Origin: Dokdonella_A soli | Lineage (GTDB): Bacteria > Pseudomonadota > Gammaproteobacteria > Xanthomonadales > Rhodanobacteraceae | DNA length: 64,000 bases | Direction: 5' to 3' | NCBI RefSeq assembly: GCF_039523175.1 | Contig: NZ_BAAAEU010000024.1 | Span: 1 to 64,000 of the forward strand | Shown: positions 45,787 through 55,580 of the stretch, in pieces | Numbering within the stretch: the stretch's first letter is position 1 | Layout: every line of letters starts with the position of its first letter | Made by a program: the position numbers and the translations under genes | Notes under the pieces: generated by a model | Told to the model about the DNA's origin: nothing | Seen by the model: only the letters and a program-made list of their open reading frames with translations | Databases searched by the model: none

Positions 45787-46296
45787 CTACGGGCGCGACG
45801 CCGATCGGTCCAGCGAGGCCAACGCAGCGACCGGCGCCGGCATGGATTCCAGTGTGCCGATCGAATGTCCCTGCTCGGCCAGGTATTCGAGCCAGCGGTT
45901 CAGGAATGAACTCATGCGCACGCGCTGCTGGAAGATGCTGCGCGCCGGACGCAACGGGCCGATTGCGCGCGTGAGACGGCGGTCGGCGCGGCAGTCGAGC
46001 ACCTCGGCCATGTGCGCATCGTGGTACATGCGCAGTTGCGCCGATGGCGCGCTCTCGCCGGTCTCGCTGTCGACGAAGCAGTAGGTCAGGTGCAGATCGA
46101 GCGTGTAGCGATGGCGTTCGAGCACGTCGAGGCGCAGATCGAGGCCGTCATCGAGCGAGGAGACATAGCTGCCGATCGCGAGCGCTTGCGGCGCGAACAG
46201 GCGCGCCAGCCGATGATAATTTTCCGAATACAGACCCATCAGCCACGAGAAGCGGCTTGGCAACAGCGATTGCGGGCGTTCAAGGACGGCTGACAT
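45787..46296 (-). CDS. DUF1249 family protein
   Basis: About 169 residues from the ATG at 46296; an ATG at 46308 would add four. It matches DUF1249, a small cytosolic family of gammaproteobacteria: SRFSWLMGLYSENYHRLARLF, DLRLDVLERHRYTLDLHLTY, LRMYHDAHMAEVL and the ending MSSFLNRWLEYLAEQGHS. No catalytic residues are evident. It stands near ppsR, as in several Xanthomonadales. Its molecular function is unknown. Confidence 0.88.
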   Translation of the reverse strand: MSAVLERPQSLLPSRFSWLMGLYSENYHRLARLFAPQALAIGSYVSSLDDGLDLRLDVLERHRYTLDLHLTYCFVDSETGESAPSAQLRMYHDAHMAEVLDCRADRRLTRAIGPLRPARSIFQQRVRMSSFLNRWLEYLAEQGHSIGTLESMPAPVAALASLDRSASRP

Positions 46297-46450
46297 GGGG
46301 GCGATCATAGGCGCGGTCTGCAGGCGCCGACAGTCTTATGTAGCGCCCACCAGCGCGGTAAGATGGGGTTCCTCGCACGGCTTCCAAGCCGGCCGTCCGA
46401 TCTCTCCGGCGCTCCCCCGAAGCGCGGTGCCCCGCTGTCCGGGGCCTCCC

Positions 46451-47266
46451 CTAGAACATGTGCTTCTCGATGCCGAGCTGGGCGAGGATCTTGCTCGCGA
46501 TCTCCTCGATCGAGGTATGCGTCGTGTTCTGCACCGCGATGTTGTCGCGGCGGAACAGCTTGTCGGCCTGCTCGAGCTCCCAGCGGCATTGCTTGAGTTC
46601 CGCGTAGCGGCTGCCCGGCCGGCGCGCCTCGCGCACCTGGGCGAGACGCTGCGGATCGATCGACAGCCCGTACAGCCGCGCGCGCTGCGGCACCAGACGT
46701 TTCGGCAGTTCGAGACGTTCGAGGTCTTCCTCGGTGAGCGGGTAGTTCGCCGCTTTCACGCCGTAGTGCAGCGCCATGTAGAGGCAGGTCGGCGTCTTGC
46801 CGACCCGCGACACGCCGACCAGGATCACGTCGGCGTCGGCGTAGTTCACGTCGATGCCGTCGTCGTGGGTCAGCGCGTAGTTGGTCGCGTTGATGCGCGC
46901 CTCATATTCGGTGAAGTCGGTGAGACCGTGGGCCTTGCCGACGCGGGAAGCACGTTTCGTGCCCAGTTCCGCTTCGAGTGGACCGATGAACGGCGCAAAC
47001 ACGTCCAGCATCAGCGCGCCACTCTCCGCGACGATGTCACTGAGCTTCTGGTCCATGATCGTGTTCACCACGATCGGCCGCGCCCCGGTCTGCGCGTAGG
47101 TGGTCTTGATGCGCACGGTCGCTGCCCGCGCCTTGTCTTCTGCGTCGACGAACGGAATGCGGTAAGTATCGAATTCCGCCGTGTCGAACTGGGTCAGCAC
47201 GCTGTGGCCGATCGTTTCGGCGGTGATGCCGGTACCGTCGGAGATGTAGAAGATCGTGCGGCGCAT
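46451..47266 (-). CDS. ppsR: PEP synthase regulatory protein PpsR (kinase/pyrophosphorylase, DUF299)
   Basis: A 271-residue bifunctional enzyme that inactivates PEP synthase by ADP-dependent phosphorylation of a Thr and reactivates it by phosphate-dependent pyrophosphorolysis. Motifs: N-terminal RRTIFYISDGTGITAET, P-loop GVSRVGKTPT (151-160), and CLYMALHYGVKAANYPL. The ATG at 47266 matches the family N-terminus. It is divergent from ppsA with 170 bp between them, the standard arrangement for this regulator-target pair. Confidence 0.96.
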   Translation of the reverse strand: MRRTIFYISDGTGITAETIGHSVLTQFDTAEFDTYRIPFVDAEDKARAATVRIKTTYAQTGARPIVVNTIMDQKLSDIVAESGALMLDVFAPFIGPLEAELGTKRASRVGKAHGLTDFTEYEARINATNYALTHDDGIDVNYADADVILVGVSRVGKTPTCLYMALHYGVKAANYPLTEEDLERLELPKRLVPQRARLYGLSIDPQRLAQVREARRPGSRYAELKQCRWELEQADKLFRRDNIAVQNTTHTSIEEIASKILAQLGIEKHMF

Positions 47267-47436
47267 GGGTTTTCCGGGCTGCGGAAGCGAACGCGAGTCT
47301 ACGGGAAGGCGCACCGCCGAGCGCTCCTTTCAGGGGGAGGGCCGGAGCCTGAAACTTGCCCGAACCCGCGCAAAGCCCGAAAATTGCCGGCCTTGCCGGC
47401 GCCGCCCGGCCTCTCCCCACATCCCGGAGTATCCCC

Positions 47437-49809
<2,373 letters not shown>

Positions 49810-49836
49810 TTCCACCTCGCCAAGCGCAGTCTTGAA

Positions 49837-49869
49837 CGCCGCGACGGTTCACGCCGTCGCGGCGTTTTT
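49837..49869 (+). terminator. Rho-independent terminator after ppsA
   Basis: A perfect 11-bp stem, CGCCGCGACGG (49837-49847) with CCGTCGCGGCG (49854-49864), has a 6-nt loop and is followed by five T. It lies 28 bp after the ppsA stop codon. Confidence 0.93.
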
Positions 49870-50100
49870 GTTCGTGCCGACCATGAGCCTTCCCCGCGCG
49901 CAGCACCGCGGCTTGCCCGGCCGCCGCAGCATGCAAGCATCGACCTCGACAGCCTTTGGAAAAGGCGGCGAGATTAGGCCGCCGGATTAGGCGGCACGAT
50001 CAGCGGAAGTCGTTGATCCGGCCAAAGAAGTTCCGATGGCCGATCCCCGGGTGGCTGGATTAGGGTGCGGGAATAGGCTTCACTTTCAAACCGAGTAGTA

Positions 50101-50107
50101 GTTAGGC
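50101..50107 (+). other. attC-like core (R' site GTTAGGC) before the first cassette
   Basis: GTTAGGC, the integron recombination core, is followed at once by GGCAAGGAGGGACGTT and an ATG, the compact layout of gene cassettes. The paired left half of the site is not clear. It lies 231 bp after the ppsA terminator in sequence without other genes. Confidence 0.4.
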
Positions 50108-50123
50108 GGCAAGGAGGGACGTT

Positions 50124-50429
50124 ATGCCAGGTAGGTCGGTTGCTGCTGCCGCTGTAGTTGTCTCGCCCTTCATCGCACCACTTGCCGCATCTTGTATTTT
50201 TGCCCGCGCGGATTCGCACGTTCCCGTTTTCATCATCTTTGCCTCGTTGCCGGTTCTTTTGGCTGCGCTTTGCATTGGTTTCTTCGGTAGCCTATTTTTC
50301 GCATTCAAAACGCGTACGTTTGCTTGGGTTCTTATCACCGTGCAACTTTTGCGGCTGGCGGCATTTCCGCCTCAATCTTGCACGACACCTTCACGTTTGG
50401 TCACTAGGCTCGTGGCCCATGCCCTCTAA
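50124..50429 (+). CDS. Small membrane protein, integron-cassette-like gene
   Basis: A 101-residue protein with AAGGAGGG 6 nt before the ATG, an excellent ribosome site. Three hydrophobic segments are visible: VAAAAVVVSPFIAPLAAS (about 5-24), VFIIFASLPVLLAALCIGFF (34-55) and WVLITVQLLRLAAF (67-80). No family is recognised. The stop codon lies within the CTCTAAC core of the following attC-like site, as is common for cassette genes. GC content is lower than that of the flanking core genes. Probably a mobile-cassette gene of unknown function. Confidence 0.6.
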   Translation: MPGRSVAAAAVVVSPFIAPLAASCIFARADSHVPVFIIFASLPVLLAALCIGFFGSLFFAFKTRTFAWVLITVQLLRLAAFPPQSCTTPSRLVTRLVAHAL

Positions 50430-50514
50430 CTATTCGCTCGAGCGGACCGCTGCGGATGGGCTGCGATAGACTGTTAGGCACTGCGGCAGCAGCCGCTTAG
50501 CTCAAGCGTTAGGA
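50424..50514 (+). other. attC-like integron recombination site
   Basis: The left core CTCTAAC (50424-50430), with TATTCGCTCGAGCGG behind it, and the right part CCGCTTAGCTCAAGC followed by GTTAGGA (50508-50514) have the order R''-L''-L'-R' of attC sites. The CCGCTTA-CTCAAGCGTTAG form is close to cassette arrays in Xanthomonas and Pseudomonas. The site is 91 bp long, within the usual range. An internal GTTAGGC at 50473 is unusual. No integrase gene is nearby. Confidence 0.55.
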
Positions 50515-50522
50515 GTCATGCA

Positions 50523-50654
50523 ATGCAGTGTTTTGCGCATTCGAACGAAATCGCCGAGGGCCTGTGCAAATCCTGCGGCAAAGGCGTTTGTCGCTTATGC
50601 GCAATTCAAATCGATCGCGGCCTTGCCTGCTCCGAGGACCGTAGGTTGGGGTGA
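50523..50654 (+). pseudogene. Zinc-ribbon/B-box-like cassette gene truncated by a REP element
   Basis: A 43-codon frame reads MQCFAHSNEIAEGLCKSCGK and continues GVCRLCAIQIDRGLACSED, a Cys/His-rich zinc-binding N-terminus seen in small bacterial B-box-like membrane proteins. Cys ligands are at positions 3, 15, 18, 23 and 26. The frame then runs into the left REP sequence at 50641 and stops. The expected rest of the protein is missing beyond the inserted element. It starts 9 bp after the attC-like site. Confidence 0.65.
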
Positions 50655-50718
50655 GCTTGCGAACCCCAACATCACGCGTACACCAATGTTGGGCATCGCT
50701 GCGCTCAGCCCAACCTAC
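50641..50718. repeat. Left REP pair
   Basis: The first REP (50641-50670) folds as GTTGGGGT/ACCCCAAC with a 10-nt loop. The second (50688-50718, opposite orientation) folds as GTTGGGC/GCCCAAC. Both end in the conserved GTAGG/CCTAC tetranucleotide-type head typical of REPs recognised by RAYT enzymes. Confidence 0.9.
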
Positions 50719-50723
50719 CCCCA

Positions 50724-51257
50724 TCACTCGGAACGTTCGGCACGCGCGATGGCCAACTCTGGCGCGGCAGACCAATCGGCGCTCATTTCGCCTGCCCGTA
50801 TATAGCGATGGATCGACGAATACGGCCAATCCGACGCTCGGCTCGCGTGCCCATGCTTGACCGGATTGATGTGCACGTAGTCGACATGACGTCGCAGATC
50901 GCCGTCATCGCGGATCTGGTGCTCCCAGAATCTTCGTTGCCAGATCCCGCGCTCGCCCTTGCGTAGACGGCTCTCCCGGATGGATTCGCCACGTTCGATA
51001 CGCCGCGAGAAGCCCGCTTTTATCAGCATCCAGCGGGTAGAGAAATCCGCATCACCGGACGGCAAGCTCCATACCGCGTGCAGGTGATCCGGCAGTACCA
51101 CCCAAGCCACGACCCCGAACGGGCGCTTGTCCTTGACTTCTCGCACGGCGTTCCGCAATGCGTCGATACGTTCCACCAGCAGGCGGCGGGAACGGTCGGC
51201 GAGGTTGACCGTAAAGAAGTACGTGCCGCCTGGGGCGTTGGCTCTCCGGTAACGCAT
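50724..51257 (-). CDS. REP-associated tyrosine transposase (RAYT, Y1 family)
   Basis: A 177-residue single-strand-specific transposase of the IS200/IS605-related RAYT family. The N-terminus MRYRRANAPGGTYFFTVNLA is diagnostic. The HUH motif is LPDHLHAVWSLP, and the region with the catalytic Tyr is DLRRHVDYVHINPVKHG. Other conserved pieces are GIWQRRFWEHQIRD and WPYSSIHRYI. It nicks REP hairpins in single-stranded DNA and spreads REP sequences. The frame is intact and flanked by REPs, so it may be active. Confidence 0.95.
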   Translation of the reverse strand: MRYRRANAPGGTYFFTVNLADRSRRLLVERIDALRNAVREVKDKRPFGVVAWVVLPDHLHAVWSLPSGDADFSTRWMLIKAGFSRRIERGESIRESRLRKGERGIWQRRFWEHQIRDDGDLRRHVDYVHINPVKHGHASRASDWPYSSIHRYIRAGEMSADWSAAPELAIARAERSE

Positions 51258-51278
51258 GTCGCATCATCAGCCGGTCGC

Positions 51279-51308
51279 GTTGGGGTTCGCAAGCTCACCC
51301 CAACCTAC
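51279..51308. repeat. Right REP
   Basis: The exact reverse complement of the left REP at 50641-50670, including the GTTGGGG/CCCCAAC stem. It ends 20 bp before the 3' end of the next minus-strand gene. Confidence 0.92.
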
Positions 51309-51328
51309 GCCCTGCGTAACACGCCCCT

Positions 51329-52375
51329 TCAACGCGTGAACGCCGTGGCCGCGAGCAGTGGCCGCGCCTTCTTCATGGAACGCCGCCGCTTCCCGCCGGG
51401 CTCCGCCTCCGTCCCGTAGATCGGTTGCCGCGTCGCGACGATCAGGCCGAGCGCATCGAACGCGTTCACCACGTCGAACACGTCGGCCATGTGCGCCTTC
51501 GCGGACGCGGCGATGCGGTGCAGCGGCGCCTCGCGCATCAGGGTCAACGCGATGCGATGCTGCTTTCGATAGTCGGTATCGACCTGGAACCAGCGCTTGA
51601 GCCGGTAGTTCGCGCTGGGGTCGAGATGCTCGGCGAGCCAGCCGTTCGAGCGCAGCAGCGCGTGCAGCCAGCGCAGGCGCGCGAGCGGCCTTGCGGGCAG
51701 CTCCTTGCGCAATGCCGCCAAGGCGTGTCCGCCGACGCGGCGGCGCTCCTGGCCGTTGACGGCATCGAGAAAGTAGGGCTCGAGGTCGAGCATGCGCGCG
51801 CTGGTGTGGAACGTGTCGGTGACCGGATCGATCAGCAGCGCCGGGAGGCCGGGGCGTTCGAGCAACACCGCTCCGCGCTGGATCAACGCATCGAGGTTGG
51901 TGCAGGCGCGTACACGCTGGATATCGAGGAAGCAGGCGCGTGTCGACGGGGCGGTGGTGGGCCTGTCTTCCCGATGGGGCGCCTTGCGTACCTGCGGCAC
52001 CACGACGCGACGCTCGGGTGCGCTGAAGTCCGAGTGTCGGCGCGGACCCGGCGCCGCGGTGTGGCCGACGTGATTGAGCAGACCGGCAATCGCCTTTGCG
52101 CTGATCGGCCGGTGCACGATGAGTTCCGCATCCAGCACGTCCGCACCGGGATCGGCGAGTACGGCGAAATGCCGACCTTCGTCCAGCGCACGCACGCGCG
52201 CGCAGCGGCCGCCGAAGTCGGTGAGATCGGACAGGACCAGATCGATGTCGTCGTCCTCGCCGGCGAACGACCATGTGTGATCGAGCAGCGGCTGCACCAC
52301 GCGCAGGAAGGTTGCGATCTCGGCCAGATCAGCGGCGCCTGCGCCGGCAACGACCAGATGTTTCCGGGTTTTCAT
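51329..52375 (-). CDS. Conserved-looking cytosolic protein of unknown function
   Basis: A 348-residue protein not assigned to a family. The N-terminal 120 residues look like an alternating alpha/beta (receiver- or Rossmann-like) domain: KHLVVAGAGAADLAEIATFL, DDIDLVLSDLTDF, HFAVLADPGADVLDAELIVH. A Pro/Arg-rich linker (about 105-145) follows. The C-terminal 180 residues are helical, with winged-helix-like stretches (ALAALRKELPARPLARLRWL; HRIAASAKAHMADVFDVVNA). There is no signal or TM helix. A regulator with a degenerate receiver is possible but unproven. GC content and codon use are like core genes. Confidence 0.65.
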   Translation of the reverse strand: MKTRKHLVVAGAGAADLAEIATFLRVVQPLLDHTWSFAGEDDDIDLVLSDLTDFGGRCARVRALDEGRHFAVLADPGADVLDAELIVHRPISAKAIAGLLNHVGHTAAPGPRRHSDFSAPERRVVVPQVRKAPHREDRPTTAPSTRACFLDIQRVRACTNLDALIQRGAVLLERPGLPALLIDPVTDTFHTSARMLDLEPYFLDAVNGQERRRVGGHALAALRKELPARPLARLRWLHALLRSNGWLAEHLDPSANYRLKRWFQVDTDYRKQHRIALTLMREAPLHRIAASAKAHMADVFDVVNAFDALGLIVATRQPIYGTEAEPGGKRRRSMKKARPLLAATAFTR

Positions 52376-52756
52376 CGCGGACAGGGGTTCCGACGCGCCT
52401 TGCGGACAGATGCATGACGCTTGTGGTCGCCATTATCCGAACCGGAGCCGGCAAAAGTGTGCGCGCCTGCGTGGTTTCGCAACCCGACGCCTGCCCCGGA
52501 GTGCCTGGATGCGGCCCGTCCCGGTCGCGACGGCCGGACCTGACAATGGATCATCCGTTTGCCTGATGCGCTCTCACCCCGTAGTCCGACATTGACGCGC
52601 ACCTGCCAAGGATTCCCCATGCGAACCGCCCTGCCCGATACAGGCGCTGGCGGCAATGACGTGTCCACCACCTTCGCCATGGCGAGGTGACTGCGGTTTC
52701 GCCAACCTCGAATGGACACGCTATGCTGACCGCATCGAAGTGCTTCGGCCTGCCGA
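52376..52756. other. Intergenic region without a supported gene
   Basis: About 380 bp between divergent genes. A 23-codon frame at 52619-52690 has AAGGA upstream, but no recognisable product. Otherwise I see nothing specific here; promoters for both neighbours are expected. Confidence 0.45.
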
Positions 52757-53617
52757 GTGGGTCAACTCGACGTTTCCTCAACGCTCCCGTCGCCCGTATT
52801 GTCGGGCATCTGGCTGCGCAACTACGCGGCTGCGGAGCTTGCGCGGGCGATCGCCTGCCTGGCGTGGCGCGGCGGGCGCTTCCACACCGGCATACATCAG
52901 GCGCGCAAATCCTTGCGCCGCACGCGCGCCACACTCGCGCTGGGCATGCCGGCGCTGGGTCCGGGCGCGATCCTGATCGATCGCGAACTGCGCCGCATGA
53001 ACCGCCGCCTGTCGAAGCTGCGCGATACGCACGCGCTGGTGGAAACGCTGGACCTGCTGCTCGAGAAAGTCGATGACGACGCTGCATCACGCGTCCTGCG
53101 CCGCGCGCGCCGGATCGCCGCGCATGCGCGGGCCGGGTGTGCGCGCTCGACCTTGACCGACGACCCGCAGCTGCAGGACAAGCGCGCACTGCTGGCCGCC
53201 CTGCAGGCCGCGCTGCCTGCGCTGCGCTGGGATGCGCTGAGCGAAGCCGACATGTGCGCCACACTCCGGCTCGGCCAGATCCGTGCCGATGAAGCAGGCG
53301 CGCGGGCGCAGGCCAACGGCCGCGACGAGGACTGGCATCGCTGGCGTCGCCGCGCGCGGCGCCTGTCGCAGCAACATCGCGCGCTCGGCGACCTGGCCGC
53401 GCAATTGCCCGAGGCCGGACACCGCCACAAGGCTCTGGCCGTCCTGCTCGGAGAGGCTCAGGACTACTCACTGCTGCGCGAGCATTGCGGCAAACGGTCG
53501 GCATTCGCCGAGTCCGATCGCCAGGTGCTGCGTGCGTTGACGGACCAGGGCATGAAGCGTCTTCGTGAGCGTGTCGCGAAGGTGATCGTGGAATCCGCTG
53601 CCGACATGCCGGGCTAG
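52757..53617 (+). CDS. CHAD domain protein
   Basis: About 286 residues from GTG 52757; an in-frame TGA at 52727 limits the start. The CHAD fold (conserved histidine alpha-helical domain) is seen in FHTGIHQARKSLRRTRATLA, RELRRMNRRLSKLRDTHALV and HRWRRRARRLSQQHRALGDL, with the basic and His residues that bind polyphosphate. CHAD proteins attach to polyphosphate granules or phosphorylated partners. There is no CYTH domain or ppk gene nearby. The Arg content is very high. It converges with the next membrane-protein gene. Confidence 0.85.
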   Translation: MGQLDVSSTLPSPVLSGIWLRNYAAAELARAIACLAWRGGRFHTGIHQARKSLRRTRATLALGMPALGPGAILIDRELRRMNRRLSKLRDTHALVETLDLLLEKVDDDAASRVLRRARRIAAHARAGCARSTLTDDPQLQDKRALLAALQAALPALRWDALSEADMCATLRLGQIRADEAGARAQANGRDEDWHRWRRRARRLSQQHRALGDLAAQLPEAGHRHKALAVLLGEAQDYSLLREHCGKRSAFAESDRQVLRALTDQGMKRLRERVAKVIVESAADMPG

Positions 53618-53674
53618 CTTCATTCACCCTCGCGTACGTATCGCCTGATTGCATGGCGCGGCGCTTGCGGACTC

Positions 53675-54811
53675 TCAACGACGCAGCAGCGCCAGCACGA
53701 TCTCGATCACGATCAGGAAGACGATCGCGAGTTCGAGCAGCTCTGCGCGGCGGCTCGAAGCTTCATCGTAAAGCGCGGCATAGGTGTCGCGGATGATCGC
53801 GAGCTTGCGGTCGACCGCTGCGCCCAGCTTCGGCACGCGGAACAGCTCGAGCGCGGATGCGTAGATGCGCGCGAGATAGACGTCCTCGGTGACCTGCAGC
53901 GCGTTGTCCACCTTCTCGGTGAGTTCGGTAACCTCCGCCACCAGCGTGTACAGATGGCGCGCGAGCCGCGCGAAGCGGCGCGCCGCGAGCAGCGACGCTG
54001 CGCCGCGCGCCTCCTCGACCAGGTCGTACATGCGCGGCAGTTCCGCATCGAGCAGTTCGTCGTAGTAGCGTAGCTCCAGCAACTGCGCGTTCGCGACCTC
54101 GAGCACTTCGGCGACATCGGAATCGCCGCGTGGTTCGTAGATGAATGCGCGATCCCAGGTCAGCACCACGAGATCGTCCTCGTAGTAGGAAAAGCTCTGG
54201 CGCAGCAGGTCGCGCCGCGCGCCATCCGAAAGTCTGCGGCGCTCGCCCGACAGCAGCGGCGCCAGGTCGACGCGGTTCTGCAGCTCGATCGCACTCAGTC
54301 GCTCGCCGAGTTCGTGGACCTCGGCCAGCAGATAGTCTTCTTCCAGTGCCGCGCTCGAAGGACGCAACAGCGCCGGTGCGATCAAAGCGCGCACCTGGCC
54401 GAGCAGGCTGTCCCAGATCGCGTGCCGCGCGGCAGGGCCGATGGCCTGGTCTACCGACACGACATGGCCGACGAATTCCGACCAGGGCAGGTCCGTCACC
54501 GGCACGCGCAGGGCCAGCACGACCACACCGAAATCGTAGAACCGTGCGGTCGCGCCAACCTCGACCTCCACCCCACCGACGCTCAACGTCACCGGGCCCA
54601 GCCCGAGCGACACCGGTGGCACACCGAACGTGAGGGCTTTCTCGGGAACCGAGTTCAGTCTTCCGCGGTTGCTCATGATGCTGGTCCGCGCCGAGCACAG
54701 GGCCTCGACCCGGCCGAGATCGATCGAGTACGCGATATCGAAATGCCGCAGCACGACGATGGAGCCCGATTTCACCGTGACTTCGGCGCTTGCGGTGGCA
54801 TCGCTTGCCAT
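53675..54811 (-). CDS. C-tail-anchored protein, possible RMD1/DUF155 relative
   Basis: A 378-residue protein. The ATG at 54811 follows AAGGG. A beta-rich N-terminal half includes ARFYDFGVVVLALRVPV, similar to the 'FEYGVVVFW' motif of RMD1/DUF155 proteins. A long helical region follows (about 230-350, LRYYDELLDAELPRMYDLVEE; AEVTELTEKVDNALQVTEDV), and a single C-terminal membrane helix (LLELAIVFLIVIEIVLALL) anchors it. The RMD1 link is tentative because it rests on motif shape only. It is divergent from lexA2 by 118 bp and could share SOS control, but the operator lies much closer to lexA2. Confidence 0.6.
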   Translation of the reverse strand: MASDATASAEVTVKSGSIVVLRHFDIAYSIDLGRVEALCSARTSIMSNRGRLNSVPEKALTFGVPPVSLGLGPVTLSVGGVEVEVGATARFYDFGVVVLALRVPVTDLPWSEFVGHVVSVDQAIGPAARHAIWDSLLGQVRALIAPALLRPSSAALEEDYLLAEVHELGERLSAIELQNRVDLAPLLSGERRRLSDGARRDLLRQSFSYYEDDLVVLTWDRAFIYEPRGDSDVAEVLEVANAQLLELRYYDELLDAELPRMYDLVEEARGAASLLAARRFARLARHLYTLVAEVTELTEKVDNALQVTEDVYLARIYASALELFRVPKLGAAVDRKLAIIRDTYAALYDEASSRRAELLELAIVFLIVIEIVLALLRR

Positions 54812-54911
54812 GGAAACCCTTCGGATCGGCATCAGGAATGCCACGCGAGCATGGCAGGTGGAAGTTTGCGCGCACTGGATTGCGTCCGAGGGCTTGCAGA
54901 GAACAACCAAT

Positions 54912-54931
54912 ATACGTACATTAGTACGTAT
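54912..54931. promoter_or_regulatory. LexA2 operator overlapping the lexA2 start codon
   Basis: ATACGTACATTAGTACGTAT is a perfect 20-bp palindrome with an ATTA centre, giving the GTAC-N4-GTAC form. This resembles the GTAC-N4-GTGC target reported for LexA2 proteins of imuA-imuB-dnaE2 cassettes. Its last two bases are the A and T of the lexA2 ATG, so bound LexA2 would block transcription right at the gene start. Autoregulation of the entire operon is expected. Confidence 0.88.
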
Positions 54932-55574
54932 GGACGATTTCCGCCTCACCGCTAACCAGCAACGCGTACTCGAGTGCATCCGGCATCATCTGGAACAGCA
55001 CGGCCGCGCGCCAACCCTGAGGGAAATCTCTGAAAATCTTGGACTTAGCAGCCATAGCTCAGCCCAGGACTACGTCGAGGCCCTGGTCCGCAAGGGCGCG
55101 CTCGAACGTTTGCCGTATCATCGCGGCCTGCGCCTTCCGCATCGCTCACGGGCGCTGGCGGCAACCCAGCTTCCCCTCGTCGGCCGGGTTGCCGCCGGCA
55201 GCCCGATCCTCGCTGCCGAGAACATCGAAGCGCACCACGGCGTCGATCCCGACCTGTTCCGCCCACGCGCCGATTACCTGCTGCGCGTCGTCGGCCTCAG
55301 CATGCGCGACGCCGGCATCCTCGACGGCGACCTGATCGCGGTGCACCGCAGCGCCACGGCCGAGCATGGCCGCATCGTCGTCGCGCGACTCGATGACGAA
55401 GTCACCGTCAAGCAGCTCGATCACCGCAATGGCCAAGTGCGCCTGTTGCCGGCGAATCCGGATTTCGCGCCGATCGAGATCGACCCGCGTCGCCACGCGT
55501 TCGCGATCGAGGGTCTCTATGTCGGCCTGATCCGTCCAGATGCCCTTCCGTCCCGAACCCATCGACAAGGATGA
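54930..55574 (+). CDS. lexA2: LexA-type SOS repressor heading the mutasome operon (LexA2)
   Basis: A 214-residue repressor. The N-terminal winged helix (1-70, LTANQQRVLECIRHHLEQHG; LREISENLGLSSHSSAQDYV) precedes the S24 latent protease: cleavage site Ala89-Gly90 (GRVAAGSP), nucleophile Ser124 (GLSMRDAGILDGD) and general base Lys161 (VTVKQL). Recombinase-stimulated self-cleavage would release the operon after DNA damage. The start codon sits inside the operator palindrome. The mRNA leader must be very short or absent, as no ribosome site is seen outside the palindrome. The stop codon is 6 bp from imuA. Confidence 0.95.
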   Translation: MDDFRLTANQQRVLECIRHHLEQHGRAPTLREISENLGLSSHSSAQDYVEALVRKGALERLPYHRGLRLPHRSRALAATQLPLVGRVAAGSPILAAENIEAHHGVDPDLFRPRADYLLRVVGLSMRDAGILDGDLIAVHRSATAEHGRIVVARLDDEVTVKQLDHRNGQVRLLPANPDFAPIEIDPRRHAFAIEGLYVGLIRPDALPSRTHRQG

Positions 55575-55580
55575 GTCACG

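Larger units (their letters stand above)
50641..51308. mobile_element. REP-RAYT element (REPtron) with inverted REP ends
   Basis: A complete 668-bp unit. The left end (50641-50670) and right end (51279-51308) are exact 30-bp inverted copies of one REP sequence. Each contains the palindrome GTTGGGGT/ACCCCAAC. The transposase gene lies between, on the minus strand. A second REP variant (50688-50718) lies inside the left end. The element interrupts the zinc-ribbon cassette frame. No target-site duplication is obvious. Confidence 0.9.

Noticed and set aside
52619..52690. A 23-codon frame with AAGGA 6 nt before its ATG
   Set aside because: Too short and without recognisable similarity. It could be a leader peptide, but nothing downstream supports attenuation.
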